Shown: positions 35,230 through 46,637 of the stretch, one piece after another
Layout of the letters: each line of letters opens with the position of its first letter
How positions within the stretch are numbered: position 1 is the first letter of the stretch
Assembly: GCF_009870125.1 (NCBI RefSeq)
Contig: NC_046680.1
Location: 22,587,501 to 22,651,500, forward strand
DNA length: 64,000 nucleotides
Origin: Drosophila pseudoobscura
Taxonomy: Eukaryota; Arthropoda; Insecta; Diptera; Drosophilidae
Direction of reading: 5' to 3'
Notes under the pieces: model-generated
Database searches by the model: none
What the model was told of the DNA's origin: nothing
The model's input: only the letters and a program-made list of their open reading frames with translations
Translations under genes and position numbers: made by a program

Positions 35230-36818
35230 CTAGGACGTCTCTGGGCAATACAAAATGCCATTTATCATATTCGTGGGGGCTCTCGTTGCCCCCTCGTGCC
35301 CGCTTCTCCGGCTCCGGCTCCGGCTGGATCATGAGTGTTTTATTGCAATTAATCATTGAGCGCACGCACGCACAGCAGAGCACAGCAGAGCACAGATATG
35401 CATACGCAGACGCACACATTTACAACTCGTTACAGGTCCACAGTGTCCTTCCCCACCGCCCCACCGCCCCCCTCCACCGCATGTTAAGTTGATAAACTAC
35501 GCTTTCCTCTATTAACTGCTTCTGATTGCTGTTGCCGTTGCCGTTGCCGTTGCTTTTATTATTTGTTGTGCACAACATGTCGCACTTGCCACAGCCTCCA
35601 CCCCCCTGCCAGAGATGGCTTTATCACAATTAAAGGAGCGCCCGCCGGAGAGTCGTGAGGGGCTGAAGGCCAGGTGTCTGTCTCTCCCTCCCCCTCTCCT
35701 TCTACGTGTGCCGTCTGTCCCCAGTTGTCTGTTGTGCAATTTGCTTAGTTTTGTGCCGCGCAGATGGCAGATGGAATCAATATTTGTGTTGCCGGAGCCA
35801 AAGGAAATGCTATCCATGAAGAAGACACGATTGTGGCTCAATTAATTTAAACCTGATTCCTAATAACACTTCCCAGTAGATACTCGATCTGTGGGCCACT
35901 TCCTATGCCTACACTCGGAGAAAAGAGAAACACCTCCATAAATAAATTGAAAATTTTCTATTTTCTCGATTGATTTGCCACTTAAGGGCCGCCACTCTGG
36001 CCACTAATTATGGCTTCGTCCAGATGAATGACCTCTGACCTCTGACCTCGGACCACTCACCTGCGACTAGTCTTTGCGGTGCATTAAAGCCAATTAGGCG
36101 CAGCCTCAAAGCTTCGCATAATTTTCCAGCCGAATTCCCCTGTCGGCTGGTCGGCTGGCCGGCTGGTCGGGGGTGAGGCGGCAGGCGGCGTGCAACAATA
36201 ACAATTCATTAAACCCATTAGCAAATGCAAATATTTATGCAATTAATTAAGTTTTAATTACAATTGTCGGCACTTGGCCAGCGGCATACACGTCGTATGC
36301 GTACTCCTCTCCGAAGTGGAACAAATCAAGGTAATTAAATTTGAAACACTTGCCAAAACCCAACTAAAAGAAGGAACCGACAGGCGACAACCGACAACCG
36401 ACAGGCGACAAACAAACATTGAATCCAACTTTAAACGGATTTGCGGAGAGGAAGGAGAGGAAGGAGAAAGGAGAAGCCGGGAGAAAACTAAGAGAAATGG
36501 AAACGCTGGAGGGGCTAAAGTTGAAGCGAAAAATAGCAAATAATAGTGACATGACGAAATACAATCATAATCATGGCACAATGCGACGACCACAGAGCAA
36601 CAAAACTACAAGAAAATAAAAAGCAAAATGGAGAAAAACTTTTGCCATAAACAACGACGAGCGGGGGGCTGCAGGGGGGGGCCGCAGAGGGGGCTGCAGA
36701 GGAGGAGAGAGAGAGAGCAAATAACAAGCAGCATAATAGAGCTGAAGCTGAAAGAAAAACTAAGATACTCTCTGGCCGGGGCCAGAGGATAGACAACAGA
36801 AGGAGCAAAGCAGACGAT

Positions 36819-36858
36819 GGGGCAGGGGCAGGGGCAGGGGCAGGGGCATGGGGATGGG
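36819..36858 (+). repeat. GGGGCA hexanucleotide array
   Basis: Five copies of GGGGCA, then GGGGAT. Regularly spaced G4 runs fit a G-quadruplex on the + strand. A sister array of the same unit lies at about 37257-37288. Confidence 0.85.
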
Positions 36859-38977
36859 GCAAAGGAAAACGGAGGAAACGGGACAACCACAACAGCAATA
36901 ATAATGGCATATAAATGAAGTAACAAACATTGTTTTCCTTTGACATAACTCATTAACCACCAGCGAGGAGCAAAAAGAGCTGCAGGAGCAGGACCACGAC
37001 CAGGAGCAGACACCAGACACCAGACAGAGACCAAAAGAACTAGGAATGCACCCAGCGGATGATGACGACGACGATTCCAGGGCAGATGGAGGGCGTCCAG
37101 GGAGCATTCTGGCTGCCACATTCCAGCGCTGTCCCGTCTGGAGCAGCAGCACGTTCCCGGCTCCCAAATGGGCCCGTTGGTGGCCGCTCGCACATCTTAA
37201 TAGACCTCAAATCTACCAGTCGCCGAGCAACTAAATTTCTTAATTAATACAATGAGCAGGGGCAGGGGCAGGGGCAGGAGGGGCAGGGAAAGAGGCAGAG
37301 CTGGAGGTAGACATTCAGCGGGGCCACAAATGTCTGCAATTATTTTTGCATGCCACTCGAAGGGCACAACAGCAGCTGGCAAAAATCTAGCTCCCGACAG
37401 CGCGACCACAACCGCAACAAGCCGTCAAGCCCCCCAGCAATCCCCCAGCCCCCAGCCCCGTCCCCTTCCCCCTACCCCTTTCTCCTGCTGCTGCCATGTC
37501 AGCAAGTTTCACCGCAAAACGTCTCCCTGTAAATGAAGAAATTCCTGCTGTTGTCGCCTGCCTGGCTGTTGTCTCCGCAGCCGGAACTGGAGCTGAGGCT
37601 GGAGCTGGAACTGGAACTGGAACTGGAACCGCCAGTCTTGGGTGGGGGGCAGCTGCAACTCCGTTGATTTGACTGCCATGAAACGGCAGAAAGCGAGTGC
37701 GGCGGGGCAGGGCCTAATTAGGTGCCGGACCGGACTCAATCAGCGTGTAAGCAATTGCCAATACGTGATTTGGCAAAACCCAAAACGCCCCCCAAACGCA
37801 CACAGACACACAGGGAGGGGGGGCGTGGCAGATCACAGCTGCGTAATCGATTTTCAAGTGTGAATCGTGGGCCCCGAAACTTATTTGCGGCCATTTTTTA
37901 ATCTACACTTGAACGCGGGCCTGGCATGCGGCCGGGAAGGGCCTGGCCGGGGCCGGGCCGGGCCCGTATTTGCTCAACGTGATGAGATTTTGTGGTCGGC
38001 CCCCAGCCCCTGCCGCAGCCCCCACTTTATTTACATTTTTTTTTTTTGTGGAGGCTCCCTATTGATCTTTGGGCTCTGGCATTCGTGGTTTCCTCTCAAC
38101 GCCTCAGAGCGGACAACAGAATCCGGCTCAAGGCTCAAGTAATTTTTTCCCATTTCCAGCTCTTGGCCAGCAACGCAACAGCTGCCGGCAGCCGGCAGGC
38201 GGTGGAGGGCGGAAGGCAAAAGGAAAACTTTTCAGACCATACGGAAAATGCACGAAAAAATATGTTTATAATATGGAAAAAGGGAGAAGAAGCATATTAC
38301 AAATATCAAAAGTGGCTCAAACTCTCTGGAAATGGGGCGGGGGGGGGATATCGAAACTATGGTTTATGGATTATCACGGCTTGCCTTAGGGTGGGGCTGT
38401 CCCTAACTCCTACCAAGCCCTTTAGTCGGCTATTGACAGTGTAATTGTCTTGACTGCAAGTCCCTTAGGTTTCAAGAACATCTACCCAGAGGCTATGGGT
38501 GTTCTGTTGAGGCATATTTGTATTTAACTCAAGCCAAAGCCCTGCCGAATCCATTTCGGATATTGTGGCCCCTGAAAGCGCATCACTTTTCAGTCCGCAA
38601 CAGTGACTGCCAGCTGTGAGTACACACTGCCGTTTGCGGGCACCTGCTAGCCCCCCCGGGACGGGCATATTTTCGGGGCAGGGTGGGGGGATCTTCTAGT
38701 ACTCGCACTCGCACGACATCAACGTCGAGGGCAAAGTTTAGTCTAATGCTCTTAACGCTCATGTCTCGCTCAGGCCCGCTCTCATGGATTTGTCGCCTGT
38801 CTGTTTGCCTTCGTCTTAGCTTCGCCTCTTTCGCTCATTCTTTCGCCGCCTCTCCGAGGGGGGGCCTGATGCCTGATGCCTGTCGCCGCCCATGGACATC
38901 TCCCTCTACTTAACAAATCGACAGACGTCGCGCAAGTTTTGACATGTCTCCCCAGTTGTAAGGCGCTGAGAGTAGTT

Positions 38978-39027
38978 CCGTGTCCGGGTCCGTGTCCGTG
39001 TCCGGGTCCGGGTCCGAGTGCGAGTGC
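38978..39027. repeat. TCCGTG/TCCGGG hexanucleotide array
   Basis: About eight hexamers alternating TCCGGG, TCCGTG and finally GTGCGA. Confidence 0.85.
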
Positions 39028-40427
39028 ATAGTGCCATCATAGTGCCATGTTCGGCATGGAATCCGCTCCATTTCGGGGACTGTCTGTCGTCTGGCAGATA
39101 AAACATAATTTCAAATAAATGCATTTTAATATCAGCTCCCCCACGCCTGCCCCTCCACGCCTGCCCCCCTGTGAAAGTCAGGCTTTTGCCGTAAATCAAA
39201 TGAATTATTGAAGCCCTCCGCATGGAGCATGCACCGTGGACCGTGGACCAGTGTCAGTCACTTTAAAATGTCTGTTGCCATCAAAAATGCCTTTTTCCCC
39301 CCATATCTGATTTATCGGTTCATCGGCGGTGGCGTGGGCGGGGGCGGGGGCGGGAGGGGCACAGTAAGCTCTTCCGTAATTGCATTAAATGGCATGGAAC
39401 CGAATCCATCACAGGGCACAACAAGAAACACACTCTGCGGGGGTGGAGAGGGGGGTGCGGGGGTGGGGTATTGTTTTTTCGGCAGGCGAAAAAAATATCA
39501 TCGCGTTCAACGTTCAGCGCACAAAATTCCAATTTATTTTAATTGATTTATTAATGATTGAAATATTGTTACAAATGTATTTTTCGACTGTCGCAGCCCC
39601 GCATCCCCGCAGCCCCCTCCACCTTTCCGTCTCTCGCCATCAACTTTTATTATCCGCCGGAATGGGTCTGATGAGGCGAATGAATGCAATTTACAAGACG
39701 GGCCGACAGATCGGACCGAGTATTTGGGCCAGCCTTCGAGGGAGACTAATCGAAGCCCCCGATCGACATCCCTTCTTCCTCTTCGTTAAGGCTCAGACCC
39801 TGGGAGACGGCCCTAGACATCAGGGATGAGCCAGAGGAGCCAGATGCAGAGGATGCACCTGCTTATCCAGCCATGTGCCCCTCCCCATCCCCCTTGCCGC
39901 CTCTGGCGTTGCACATTTGCGACTTTGCCTGAAGATTAGGCGGCATAATTATGCAATTTCCTCTTTAACGCTCACCCAGACAGACACAAAAGAGTTGAAT
40001 TCAATAAAATTTGCATTTAACCACAAAAACAACCTCTTCAGCGACGGCCCCTCCCGCAGCCCGCCCCGTCCCCTAAGCCCGGAGGCGGCTGCAGACACAG
40101 AAAAAAGTTAAGATGAAAGCTTAACAAAGGCGAGACTTGCCAAGAGATAGGGATAGAGGGGGGTGGGGGGAGACAGTGCAAGACAGAGACTTATGTAAAT
40201 TGAAATTCAAGTGCAGAAAAACAACAACCACAGGAACAGGAACAAGAGAGCCACACCAACAGCTGAAAAAGTGACTGAAAAGGCAAAACCGAGCCGAAGA
40301 AATTTTCATTCATTTCAAATTACGCTGTATGTGTCGGCCCCCCGCCCCGCCCCCGCGGCACCACAGCCCCTCTGGACATAATTGAAGGCTTAAGGGGGCC
40401 ACGGCGCTGACGGTTGACCCACCAATT

Positions 40428-40454
40428 GGCTGGCTGGCTGGCTGGCTGGCTGGC
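40428..40454. repeat. GGCT tetranucleotide repeat
   Basis: Six to seven perfect GGCT units. Confidence 0.9.
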
Positions 40455-41404
40455 CCCTCCCCCTTCTCGTTGCCCCAGAGTGAAAATTCAATTTCATGCC
40501 GCGTGACACAAAGACAAAGCCCAGGCAGGAGTGAGGGGTGGGGTGGGGGGATGCAATCGGGAAGACGACCGACGGAAGGACAAAAGGACATCCCCAGTTG
40601 ACATTCAAAAATGTGCGCACTTGGCTCAAAAGAATTTCAAATTAGCCACTTTTCCTCAACAAATTAAAACGCAGCCAAGTGCGGTGGCAGGGGCGGTGGC
40701 AGAGGCGGGGCAGGGGCGGGGCAGGGGCAGCGGCAGGGGCAGAGAACAAATGGCAAAGGAAGTCGAGAATCCAGGTGGTCAGAGCCGCAGCTGGCGACAA
40801 TTTAAAGTCAAGTGGGGGTCGGGCATTGAGCAAAAAATAATTGCCGAGCAAAACGCACTTGAAATCGCAGACAAGTGCCACGGCACGGCATGCAGAGGGG
40901 TGGCTCCAACTTCGATCTTTGCATTAGCGTCATTTACACAATCCGTGTGCCCCCCATGCCCCATGCCCCCCATACCCCCCTGTAGTTAACAATGCCAGGC
41001 GACAGAGACAGAGTCAGAGCCAGAGACAAGTGGCTAAATTTCCATGGAAAAGCGAAGGAACCACAAGGGCTCCGCAGAAGTCCCGCAATTGAGTATCGAG
41101 CCCGCACTAATGGTCGCAGTCGAGGGCCGGGACTCGAGCATATGGATATCCCACGGATATGAGAGCCGGTCCGAGTGCTGCCTTGGATTAGAGGGTTTTC
41201 CAGGCATAGATTAGGGTCCAGATACTCATCGAATGGAAATCTGTTGCTAAAAACACTGTATTCCCTGGACTTCGGTCCAATTAAGGCTCTTGTGGGACCG
41301 ACTCAGCCCCCCAAGGCATCAAGGAACACCCCTTCGGGCTCTCGTAGTCAACGCAACGGTTTCATTGACAAATAAGATGCCTTTCCCTAAGAACCAAGCA
41401 AGGA

Positions 41405-41410
41405 TTTAAT
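41405..41410 (-). terminator. Poly(A) signal (ATTAAA) of the odorant-binding protein gene
   Basis: TTTAAT on the + strand reads ATTAAA on the minus strand, 88 nt beyond the stop codon of the Obp gene. It is the common variant of AATAAA and the best candidate seen for this gene. Confidence 0.4.
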
Positions 41411-41497
41411 AACGATTCAAGCCAGCAAAAGACCACTATATATACTCGTAGAAGAAACCCCAAATTCCAACACCTAAACTGAAAAGAAAGTAAAAGC

Positions 41498-42062
41498 CTA
41501 GGGCAAGAAGTCATCTGCCTGCGAGGGACTGCTGGTGGTGTCCGCCTCCTTGGTGGCCTCGGGATCGTGCTGCTCCTTGAGCTGCTGCCGGCACTGATGG
41601 ATCCTGAAGGCCGTCTCGCATTTGTTGGAGCCACGGATCGCGTGGCACTGGCGCTCTGGCCAGGCGGCCGGATTGCTGGCGTCCGACAGGAGGCCGATCA
41701 GGTCGCGCTCCACGAAGACGCCGTCGTGCAGGAGGCCCATCTGCTCGTAGAGGCAGTGGGTGAAGCACTGGACGGGCTCGGAGGGATGCGAGAGGTCGTG
41801 CTGCTGGAGGGCAATGTCCGTCTGCTCGCCACACAGGCGGACCATGGCCTCGCTGAGGGGACGCGGTGCCTCATCGGCCACTGTCAGGCCCAGATTGAGG
41901 TTCACCTTGGCATAGCGGCCCTGCGGAAGGACCAGAGAGCAGTGAGCAGTGAGCAGTCAGCAGGGAGTAGCCTCCTCTAGGGGAAGTCCTTCTTTCAGCA
42001 CTCACCTCGGCCAGGACCGTCAGACAGGCCATCAGCAGCAGCACCACCGAAGCACGATTCAT
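41498..42062 (-). CDS. Odorant-binding protein, classic six-cysteine type (two exons)
   Basis: A secreted carrier of small hydrophobic ligands, 159 residues before processing. Exon 1 is 42062-42006 and exon 2 is 41920-41498 (stop TAG), with an 85 bp GT-AG intron in phase 0. Exon 1 is essentially the signal peptide (MNRASVVLLLMACLTVLAE). Six cysteines lie at about residues 49, 71, 75, 111, 120 and 129. The spacings 21-3-35-8-8 are diagnostic of insect OBPs (C2-X3-C3 and C5-X8-C6), so three disulfides are expected. A polar tail of about 30 residues follows C6. Start choice is supported by the TATA box 39 bp upstream of the ATG. Many OBPs act in sensilla lymph; others are made in male accessory glands or other tissues, and the sequence does not say which. 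The orthologue is not identified. Confidence 0.9.
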
Positions 42063-42100
42063 GTTGGATTGTAGTTCCGTTTCTGGGGCCCCACTCTCTG

Positions 42101-42108
42101 CTTATATA
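42101..42108 (-). promoter_or_regulatory. TATA box of the odorant-binding protein gene
   Basis: The minus strand reads TATATAAG here, 39 bp upstream of the Obp start codon, implying a short 5' leader of roughly 10-15 nt. A strong TATA box suits a highly expressed, tissue-restricted gene. Confidence 0.7.
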
Positions 42109-42791
42109 CGCACCCACCCACCCACCACTCGGTCATTAGTCAGTCAGACATTTTAATGGCAAATATCAATTCAATGAGCCGAGCCGAGGCCCATTCCGGG
42201 AGGCCTTTTGTGCGGCCAACGGCGCAGTTTTAATAATGCAAAAGTAACAAACCAAATCAAACCAAACCAAACAGAACTCCAACTCCAGCTCCAACTCCAA
42301 CTACAGCACCAACTCCAGCTCAAACTCGAAATGGAATCGATGCCGAAAGTACGAGAGTTACTTGAGAGTCCTTCAACAAATCCCCGACTGCCAGTGGCAG
42401 CGGCAAGTTCTCTGCCAAAACGAAGAAAAAACTGCCCAAGTTTTCAACAAAATGTTGAAACAAAACAAGAAGAAGATCGGCCCGAAAGTTTGGGGCAAAC
42501 CAAGTCCGAAATTGGGGATACTCTTGCGGCACAGAGATGTGTCTGTGCTACAAATCGAATATCATACACTTATCCTGGATAGTTTTAGACTTAATTCAAA
42601 GCCGAACAGTGCAGACTTTTCCTCGGAGTGCAATGCATTCCTATATGTTTCCTTATAAGGTATTTGGTGCGTGTGCACGCACTCGTAGATCTTCGAATGG
42701 AGTTCTGCCATCAAGCCTGACGCTCCCCCCCGGAAACGGGAATACTAATAACCAAAGTACAGTCAACAACTTTGGATATTCATGCATGAGT

Positions 42792-42839
42792 ATGTGTGTG
42801 CTTGTGTGTGTGCTTGTGTGTGTGCTTGTGTGTGTGTGT
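42792..42839. repeat. TGTGTGTGCTTG minisatellite
   Basis: Three to four 12 bp units consisting of GT repeats interrupted by CTT at regular intervals. Confidence 0.85.
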
Positions 42840-43867
42840 ACTTGTGGGTGTTTCGGGCACTTCCGTTCGGCTGTTGCGCCATTTTTGGCTGCGACTATTT
42901 CCGCTGGTCGCATTAACTGCAGGCGCATAACTTTTCCAATTTGCTTTTGGCAATTATTGATATAAGCCAACAGCAACAGAGGCAGCAGAGGCAGCAACAG
43001 TAGCGGCAACTTGAACGAGCTTCTGTCTGCCACTTCAGTCGGCCCCAGCACTCACCGCCCCCCGCTGCCCGCTCCCCGCTCTCCGCCTGGGACCCAATCA
43101 TGTTTGCTTTGGTCCAAGCATATTTTCCTGCATTCTGCGCATATTTGTGCAACATTCTGAAAATTCTTGAACAAAGTTTTCGTTATTATTGCCATTTTGG
43201 CCGACTCTTTTGGTGGCAAGGGGGGGGCCAGGGGGCCAGGGGGCAGGGAGTCAGTGGGCTCAGAGGCTGCCACTTTGATTACTTTTGCAGTTGCCGTTAG
43301 TTGCAATTAGTTGGTTCATTAGAAGAGCAGTAGAAGAGCCCCTGCCCCCGTCCCCGTGCCCGTCCCCGCCCCTCTTCCCATAGGAATTCACACACTTAAT
43401 TAGCAGCCAGCTGCAGGCGGCAAGGGGGGCGGCGGGGCAACTCTCACTGATTGCAGGGATGGGCAGCATGTATCTGAGTATCTTTAAGACGCACGGACTG
43501 GACTGTTTGTCTATGCAAATCGCCTGCCAACCCGAAGCTCCTCAATTCTTTTCCTCCCGACCCTGCCACTGGGGCACTCCGGAGGGGGAGTGTGTGAGCC
43601 ACAGCTCTGTTGCATATTTGTTGCATAATGCCAACTTATGCACTGGCACATTGTTGACCAGTCGTCTGGCATCTGGCAACTTGCAACTGACATCCCTCTG
43701 GCAAAGGGTTTCGGGATGTTGGAAAAATCTACAAATCGCATGCCGCAAAACAAAAGCAAAAGAAAAGCAAAAGCAAAGGACAAGACAGGGACAGGCACAG
43801 GGACAGGGACACGACTGAATAGATGGATGGTTAGATGCAGGACCGAATGCTTAGAGGGATATCTCGA

Positions 43868-43894
43868 CGGATGGATGGATGGATGGCTGGATGG
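43868..43894. repeat. GGAT tetranucleotide repeat
   Basis: Six units of GGAT with one GGCT variant. Confidence 0.9.
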
Positions 43895-46285
43895 TTGAGT
43901 GTAAGGGAATCTCCTCTGCATACCGACATTATTCCACGTCAGTGCCCGGCGGAGCACATTTCAAATTGGAAAGAAAGCACGAATGAAGAGAAAGCAAGCT
44001 GAGGAAATGTGGCGGGGGGCGGAGGGGGCATGAATGTAGGAGAATGCGGGAGGGGAAACTCGGGTAAATTCTCAGGCGAAATTGCATCGAATAAGAAATA
44101 AATAAGTAAATAGTTGAGATGCTTCTCGCAGCACCTCCCCCCGGCCCACTCCCCCCTCCCCCCTCTATCTCTCTCTCTCTCTCTGAGGTCTAATTTTTAT
44201 CCCTACCCTTCAGCATGCAAATCACACACACACACACACACACAGCTGAAATCAGAATGAAGTAAACGTGGCCAAAAGCAAATATGACATTTCAGTCAGC
44301 CAAGTAAATAAATGTTAGGCGGCACAAACGGAACGTGCCACAGCCGCTCGGCAAACGCCGGTGACGGTGCGGGGCCCCTCCCGGGTCAGCGGCAGCTTAG
44401 ACCTTGCTCCAGTTACCCCACAGCTCCAGCACCTGAGCACACAGCAGTGAAGAGTCACTTTATGTGTGGCCGATATCCGAGGAGGGCAGACCGCAGAGCA
44501 GGGCCTGGATCCAAGAGGCGCCCCGTTGGGTGGCACATCCATCGCATCTGGTTTAACCGTTGGGTTCTTGGCCTAACCCAGAGAATAAATTGCAATATTT
44601 TCAGTATTTAAAAGACTTCTTAGGACACGAATATTTGATGTGAGAATCTGTTCCACCATCGGTGGTTCCACCATTAATCTCTGCCTTAACCCGCAATCAA
44701 CAACTTTTCTATTTCTCAATCGTTGTTTGTCCTTTGAATATCTGTCACTGTTTCCCAGTCACTGGTTCTGTGGCCGATCACACGTCCTCCGTTTCGGCCA
44801 TATCTGTTTGCCATTTCCATTTCCAGACTCGGCGTCGTTTCCTTTTCTTTTTAGCCTACAAATAATTGTATTAAAATGGGAATTTTTTCAATTTGAGAGA
44901 ATGTCGTGACAGGACTCGACGGCAGGACATGTGACAGCCGGGAGCGGAGCGGCGAGGAGAGCGGAGCGGAGAGCGGAGAGCGGGAGAGACAGAGAATGAA
45001 GTTGTGGCACGCATTGTTTGGCTGCCTGAAAGAAGGGACAGCGACAACTTACCCCATGAGCCGCATGTGAGACATGACTCCAGTTTGTCTCTCCCCCTTC
45101 CCCTTCCCCTTGCCCTCTCTCGCTGCCCCTCTCTCGCTGCCCCTCTCTCTCTGTGGCATTCTTTGGCTGACTTTGCAGCAAGCGAATTGTTTGATAATGA
45201 CACTGACATGATGCTGCACTGACAACTACTCGTAGGCACAAGAAACTGGAGCTCCAGCCGCAACGCAGGCTGCTGCTCCAACTCCAACCCCCCGCCTCCC
45301 CCCCGCCACCCGCCTGGCGGTCCATTGAGGCAACTGTTGTCTGGGCCACGAAATTATATACGAGAATTAGTTGAAACGACCGCCGCTGGCGAATGCGAAT
45401 TTTCTATGCTACCGCATGCTTTTCCGCCTTTTCCGTTTGCCCCCCGTTTGCCCCCCGTCTCCCCCCATTTTCCCCGCCTGATCTCATTTCGGTTTTCCCT
45501 AGTTCGCTTTTTTGGGAGGCCAGTGCAAGCGGCGCTCTAAATTAAGTTTTAAGCAACATGTCTGCAAAAATCATGCCCCAGGACAACAGGGACCCCGCAC
45601 CGCCCCCCCCCCCCTCCCCCCCTGCCGATCCTCTACTCCCTCTCCTTGGTTGCTGTCGCTGGCAGTCGCAACGTTTTATTCTCGGTTTTCTTTTCTTTTA
45701 TTTTCTTTTCTGTATTCCGTATTTGAGGAATGGAAATTGTGTTTTTGTGTATGTTTGCTGCAGTGGTCTTCCTTGTCCTTCGTCGTGCAGCAGTTCCTTG
45801 AGAAGCTGTGCTCTCCTTCCCCTGGCCCAGCCCCTGCCCCAGCCGCAGCTCCATCTCCGGCTGTACAGCGCCTGCCACCGTCTTCTGCTGCCAGCAGCTC
45901 CCCCCGTACTCCATTTGCTTCCCGCATTGTATTCCGCCGTGCTATTTACACTGGCGCGCCGTCAACAGTCGCCCCGGCAGTGGCTCTTCCTGTGCCTACT
46001 TCTGTGTGTTTGCCGGGGACTGTACTTCTCGGGAGTCTGGCTGTATTTGTGTATTTGTCTTTTAGTTTATTGTGCGGCAGCTAGGCAACTTTTGCCTTTT
46101 GTATTTGCGCTCCATTGAGGCAAGGAATTCAATTTTAAAATCCCCTATTCCTATTCCTATTCCTATCCCAAAAAAACACATACCTGGAGTGAGCAGAGTG
46201 CACAGGACTCGAGGTCCTGCTGGCTGCATTTGATTACGGACAAATGGCAAATGTTTCATGTTGAAATGATCAGTGGCAGGAGCTT

Positions 46286-46321
46286 CCCGCCCGCCGCCTG
46301 CCGCCCGCCGCCTGCCGCCCG
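46286..46321. repeat. CCCGCCGCCTGCCG minisatellite
   Basis: Two tandem units of about 14 bp plus a partial third, entirely C+G apart from the T of CCTG. Confidence 0.85.
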
Positions 46322-46561
46322 ATGAGAGCTAATTAAACCTAAGCGAACATCAAGCATACGCCACGTTGAGCAAACAGGAAGCCAGGAAGAAAGGCAGCGG
46401 CTTAGACAACCGACTTAATGGGGGATAAGCCGGCAAACACTTGGCTGGCAATTAATTAAAAGGAGCCACCGCCGCCGCCACCGCCGCCGCCAACCAGCTC
46501 GAAACCCAGTCAAATATTTGGCTCTTAAATGCAGCACCAGAGGACCCCTGGAAAAGCCGAT

Positions 46562-46567
46562 TTTATT
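46562..46567 (-). terminator. Poly(A) signal (AATAAA) of the transporter gene
   Basis: TTTATT on the + strand reads AATAAA on the minus strand, about 70 nt after the stop codon of the SLC36-like gene. Confidence 0.6.
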
Positions 46568-46637
46568 GCAAAAAGAAAGAGGAGACGGGCAAAACAGCAA
46601 TGATAAAAGCAGGAGGCGATGCCGATGCCGATGGAAG

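Larger units (their letters stand above)
29920..41404. other. Non-coding DNA, possibly a large intron
   Basis: No coding exon could be recognised on either strand. If the first exon at 29.9 kb is real, part or all of this may be its intron. Contents are GT, GA, CT, poly-C and hexamer tracts (listed), an ACACTCGGAGAAAA motif at 35911-35924 like the ends of the AT-rich islands, G-rich arrays near 36.8, 37.3 and 40.7 kb, and a GAGA/Pho cluster near 34 kb. The remainder is ordinary non-coding sequence in which I see nothing specific. Confidence 0.5.
42110..46561. other. Non-coding DNA between Obp and transporter genes
   Basis: No gene supported. It holds CCAACT/CTCCAA repeats (about 42270-42320), a TGTGTGTGCTTG array, a GGAT repeat, CA tract 44223-44244, GAGCG repeats (44945-44985), CCTTCC/CTCTCT polypyrimidine (45090-45155), CTATTC repeats (46143-46168), a GCCGCCTG minisatellite and GCC repeats (46466-46492). 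Open frames near 45.5-46.1 kb are long but low complexity and not protein-like. Confidence 0.5.

Noticed and set aside
45512-46118. Overlapping 186- and 190-codon + strand frames
   Set aside because: Low-complexity Pro/Ala/Leu/Cys sequence in two overlapping frames, with neither frame showing domain features.
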